A model generated the notes under the pieces. That model saw nothing but the letters and a program-made list of their open reading frames with translations, was not told the DNA's origin and did no database searches. Shown in pieces: positions 60,610 through 64,000 of a stretch of 64,000 bases of DNA. Numbering within the stretch: position 1 is the first letter of the stretch; each line of letters opens with the position of its first letter. The position numbers and the translations under genes are program-made. Where the stretch lies: the NCBI GenBank assembly GCA_002749535.1, contig MZZL01000409.1, positions 2,744,160-2,808,159 on the forward strand, read 5' to 3'. Source of the stretch: Apophysomyces variabilis (taxonomy: Eukaryota > Mucoromycota > Mucoromycetes > Mucorales > Mucoraceae).

Positions 60610-61266
60610 CCAAGCTGTACGTGAACACGCTCCTCCAGGAAACAAAGGATTATGGATCGCCGTACTATGGATCTTCTGGATATTTGTTGCGGTGTTCACT
60701 TACATTCTATGGGCTATGTTAAATAGCCCTTGGGTACTGCTGACCCTGCCGCTATCGATGGTTTTAAGTACTTGTTTGTGCGTTTGGAGACATCGATCGG
60801 TCCGGCTTGCGGTAAAATCTTTTCTCTGAATGATTCATCGCTAGAACCTGATCATGCAATAGTTTGAAAAAGCAATAATGGAAATTTGCGGTCGCATCAA
60901 TGCAACTGATGCACTTAGAGGCATTCATTGGCGGTTCAGCAAGAATGGCTCCGACTTTCCTTCGCACGGTTCACCTTGTTTTAGTTTAAAGACGGCTTAT
61001 GCAAGTGACAACTGCTCTTGTTCTTTTGTTTTCTCTAACCAAAACTGCAGGCCATTGTTGTCGAATTCGATAACCGTTATAATGCCTTGAGTAACCAACG
61101 TTTATCGCATTCTACACCAGAGGACTTTGTTAATATCCCGCTCTATCCATCTGTAGCCAAGACACATGACGTAAATGAAAAGAGTTTGGACTCGAGCTAT
61201 CAAAACTTTTGGTCCAACGTCCCGTCCTATGACGAAAAAAAGTTTAATTATTGCGAGAGACAATAA
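60596..61266 (+). CDS. Small two-helix membrane protein, uncharacterised
   Basis: Exons 60596-60811, 60863-61000 and 61051-61266, all phase 0, give 189 residues. Two membrane helices in residues ~20-62 (LWIAVLWIFWIFVAVFTYIL and PWVLLTLPLSMVLSTCLCVW), then a cytosolic-looking domain: FEKAIMEICGRINATDALRG, IHWRFSKNG, FSLKTAYAIVVEFDNRYN. The second intron is GC-AG (TAT|GCAAGT...CTAACCAAAACTGCAG, 50 bases); it is the only border that keeps both exons in frame. I do not recognise the family; the hairpin-plus-domain layout is seen in several fungal ER or Golgi proteins. Confidence 0.75.
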
Positions 61267-62382
61267 ATCAATGTCTCCTTTAAAGAATATTTATTTTCTT
61301 TGATCTCCTCTTCAGCATAACTTTCTCCTATGACTTGTTTGGTTATAGAGACAAAAAAGAACGAAAGAGTTTGAGTAAATTTGTGCCAAGTACGCATGTT
61401 TATATTCAATGTTTAGGATTTCATCATGATTTGCAAGGTATAATCATTGATAAAGCGTGCTACGGATTGCCTGTGACACATTTGGATAATAGTGCACACC
61501 TACCCGTAAAGAGCAACGAGCAACATTCTGTGTAGCCAACATGACGACCCGTGGCTAGGCTCAAAAAAGAAAGGATCTACCATGCATTTTACGAGATGAT
61601 AAAGTGCTGCTTATTAAAATTCCATGTATCGTTCTACTGCTTAAGCTCGGACCAGTTTTGAGGTGCATAGCATGTCGTGGCTATTGACACCGTATCTTTT
61701 CTTTTTAATTTTTTGTTCAATGCATCTTGTAAGCAGGGGATGAACTAAGGTTATGGCGGATTCTCACAGTGTGATCTGGTTTCCATCCAGTGCATGGGAT
61801 GCTGTGGTTGTTGCAGTCCATTTTTAGAAACCTCCTGAAGCGATGCAGTTCACTTCATCCCGAAACTCTTTCCGCTCAAAATCCCTGAACAATCAGGATA
61901 TTTCCCTTATATCAGGAATTCAGAATAAAAATTCCAGAAAACCAATGCACTACAAACAAACACATGTTAAACTGTCAATTGGATTTCTTTTTGTTATGAA
62001 ACAAAGTTATAGCAAATTCTCAAGGAATGGTTTTTGGTTAAACTTCTCTTCAGCTCCATATTGGCTTTAATTTTACCATCATTGGTTATATGCTATGGTT
62101 TAAACACATGGATTACAAGAATATTTAATATTAACGGACATGCCAAACGTGGAGACACCTATCCAGACTAGAACGCTCGGATACGGTACAACAAATTAAG
62201 CCCTTTGTTTTTTATTGTTACGTTCCTGCTAAGTATCTGAGTGGTTGAATGGTATGCTTACAAAAGTTCCTATGTTTCCATGATTCTAAGGTCTGGACCC
62301 GAAATCATCCGTCTCTGCTTGCTTTTGATTGGCGGGAATCTTTGAATGCAAACTTTTTGTCCACTTTTCGTCATAGGCCAAC
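61267..62382. other. Intergenic region before the TFIIIC90-like gene
   Basis: About 1.1 kb; open frames at 61335-61535, 61843-62070 and 62249-62431 (+) show no domains. No RNA gene recognised. Confidence 0.45.
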
Positions 62383-64000
62383 ATGGAATCGCAACCTGGG
62401 ATCAGCTTGGCGAGCAGGCCGCACTTTGTAGACACGGCCTCATGGTCTGAAGACGGTGACATTGCTGTCTATTTATCAACAGGCATTCATATTCTGGTAC
62501 AAGTCATCAGTAACCGTTGAATTCGCGTACTGAATCGCGTGTTCCCCAACGTTAGACACCTGTATTGGTTGGTGTGACTTCAGAGGCAGATCGCTGCATT
62601 CGCGTAACTATTGAACCACTAAATCCAGAAACAGTACCAACTGGAGAAAGCGCAGGTAATAGGAATCAGCAAAAGCAATCGTGAAAAAAAGACTTGCATA
62701 AATAACTTGCATAAAGTGACGGACAAACCGGTACAGTCGTCCTACATGAATGCGGAGTCTTACAGATGCGCTATGTGGTCACCAACGGGGTTGTCTAGAG
62801 CCTACGGGTAGAATACGCTCCTCAAGAAAGAAGAGATTGGTTGATCTTCTTTAATTTTTAGGTGCTTCCTAACCGTGGTAACTACTAAACATCGTGTCAT
62901 GCTCTATTGTCCTCCCGGAAGAGAAAACGCGGATTGGACTATGGTAAAATGAGAGACATCTGTCGCCAATACTGATTTATAGTTAGGTTTTGGATATAAC
63001 ACCACTTATTCAAGCACAAGTCCTCGGTCGCGGTGTGGATAAATTTGAGAACATCGAACAGCTTAATCGCTTCCACACATTGTGTACGTCCTATCTTTGG
63101 ATAAATTTACTTGCACATGAACCAATATTATTTGTAGATTGTGCCTGGTCTCATAGGATTATACCGAATGCATTAGCGGAGAAACCTGCAATTCTGGCCT
63201 TAACCAATAAGGCTGGGGAGATCACTCTCTGGAGGTAGAATTTGTTTGTAGTATGATTAAGTTTTAACATGGGATTATAGCTATTTACCATCGCGAGGGA
63301 TTGAGTATCAAACAGCACTTCGTCCGCACAAAGGATTTGTCAATCTGCTACAGTGGACCAAGTGGCAGGTGAGAGGAAACTATCGTAGGTATTATTTACC
63401 CATCATGACTCAGAAAAGCTGATTTCCTTGTAGATACATCGTATATCGTGTCGACGTGCACAGATGGCACTGTGAGCCTTTCCTCTGTTACCGTTCACGT
63501 GGAAGTTGTGGAAAAAGGATGTACATATATACGCTCCGTCCATTCCAATGTCCTAGAAACTTGGTTTGAAAACGATCCTGCCGTGCCAACATTGATAAAG
63601 TTATGGGATGATATGGTAAGATCATATGCGCCAGTTTATGACATCTTATACCTGCATGACTTCAGAGTGATGGTCAAAGCATTAAGGTTGCTATTAGCAA
63701 AGGAGCACATGTTGATGCAGCGGTCATTCGAGCAGAACGGGACACAGTGGAGTTAGAAGGAGAATGGATGCGTTATCAGCTTGAGAATTCCAGTATGGGC
63801 CTAGGAGGTATAGACTATATAACCTACACAACAGGATTTATTTACGAACTTCTTCAGGCGCCAGCTGGACACATCATGGAAAGCTTTTGTACGCTTATAC
63901 ATGCGAAGGGGAATGTCTTGCGCTATTCATCCATGAAGGTCGTATTCAGCGCGACGACGGGATATCGAGAACAATGAATCAAAGATTGCTACTTAAGTAT
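62383..64000 (+). CDS. TFIIIC 90 kDa-like subunit, WD40 N-terminal part (runs off the window)
   Basis: Starts MESQPGISLASRPHFVDTAS and SWSEDGDIAVYLSTGIHIL, the first blade of the N-terminal beta-propeller of TFIIIC90/GTF3C4-type proteins of the Pol III factor TFIIIC. Further blades: TPVLVGVTSEADRCIRVTIE; AMWSPTGLSRAYG|CFLTVV with TKHRVMLYCPPGRENADW; LFVDCAWSHRIIPNALAEKP with ILALTNKAGEITLWR; ALRPHKGFVNLLQWTKWQ; SYIVSTCTDGTVSL; SDGQSIKVAISKGAHVDAAV. At least eight exons. Near the right edge one frame stops at 63977, but another (LALFIHEGRIQRDDGISRTM) stays open to the end, so another intron and a downstream part, where the family has a zinc-binding C terminus, are expected outside. Family call fairly good, from pattern and not a single diagnostic motif. 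Confidence 0.72.

Noticed and set aside
1..64000. CRISPR arrays, prophage, insertion sequences, toxin or viral genes
   Set aside because: None seen; the window is eukaryotic nuclear DNA with ordinary spliced genes.
1..64000. Biosynthetic gene cluster
   Set aside because: Neighbouring genes belong to unrelated housekeeping processes; the DUF1479 and MIOX oxygenases stand alone without synthases or transporters.

Overview
This window is nuclear DNA of a fungus, most likely an early-diverging one (Mucoromycota, Mucorales-like). Most genes are split by many short introns of about 45-65 bases with GT..AG ends and CTAAC-like branch sites. The proteins are clearly fungal: neutral trehalase with its kinase site and Ca-binding loop, Rsc7/Swp82, Atg27 and Rbg1. 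Two are unusual for Ascomycota: a WRKY-GCM1-type zinc finger and a myo-inositol oxygenase. The species assignment is inference; no rRNA is present to settle it.

Layout. 0.1-6.5 kb: a Sec14-like lipid-transfer protein (-) and the ribonucleotide reductase small subunit (+) share a promoter with three MCB-type boxes; then cysteinyl-tRNA synthetase (-). 6.8-10 kb: the TFIIH helicase XPD/Rad3 (-). 11.1-12.3 kb: U1 snRNP A protein (+). 12.5-20 kb: a 2,471-residue ASH/MSP/Hydin-like repeat protein (-). 22.8-23.3 kb: ribosomal protein uS10/RPS20 (+). 23.3-27.3 kb: a gene-poor, AT-rich stretch with one tRNA-Leu(UAA). 27.3-30.5 kb: a possible zinc-knuckle ORF and neutral trehalase (-). 31.4-32.8 kb: a second Sec14-like protein (+). 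34.9-36.8 kb: TFIIH p52/Tfb2 (-). 39.3-41.1 kb: the WRKY-like factor and a small proline-rich protein (+). 44.4-45.9 kb: a small bZIP protein (+) and myo-inositol oxygenase (-). 47.3-51 kb: Cdc50/Lem3 flippase subunit and Atg27 (+). 51.3-55.1 kb: a DUF1479 dioxygenase-like protein and the GTPase Rbg1/DRG1 (-). 55.6-59.8 kb: a chromatin-remodeller subunit with AT-hooks, Rsc7/Swp82 domain and PHD fingers, then an uncharacterised protein (+). 60.6-61.3 kb: a two-helix membrane protein (+). 62.4 kb to the end: the 5' part of a TFIIIC90-like subunit (+).

These are housekeeping genes for transcription and repair (XPD, p52, TFIIIC90, Rsc7-like), splicing, translation, dNTP supply, lipid and membrane traffic, and carbon storage or inositol use. 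They do not form one pathway and there is no operon-like cluster. The most striking points are the giant ASH-repeat protein, the WRKY-GCM1 finger with altered zinc ligands, the AT-hook/Rsc7/PHD fusion, a 9-base microexon in Rbg1, several GC-AG introns and a likely dual-targeted CysRS. Intron borders were placed by eye from splice signals plus reading frame and family conservation; borders given as 'about' are less sure.
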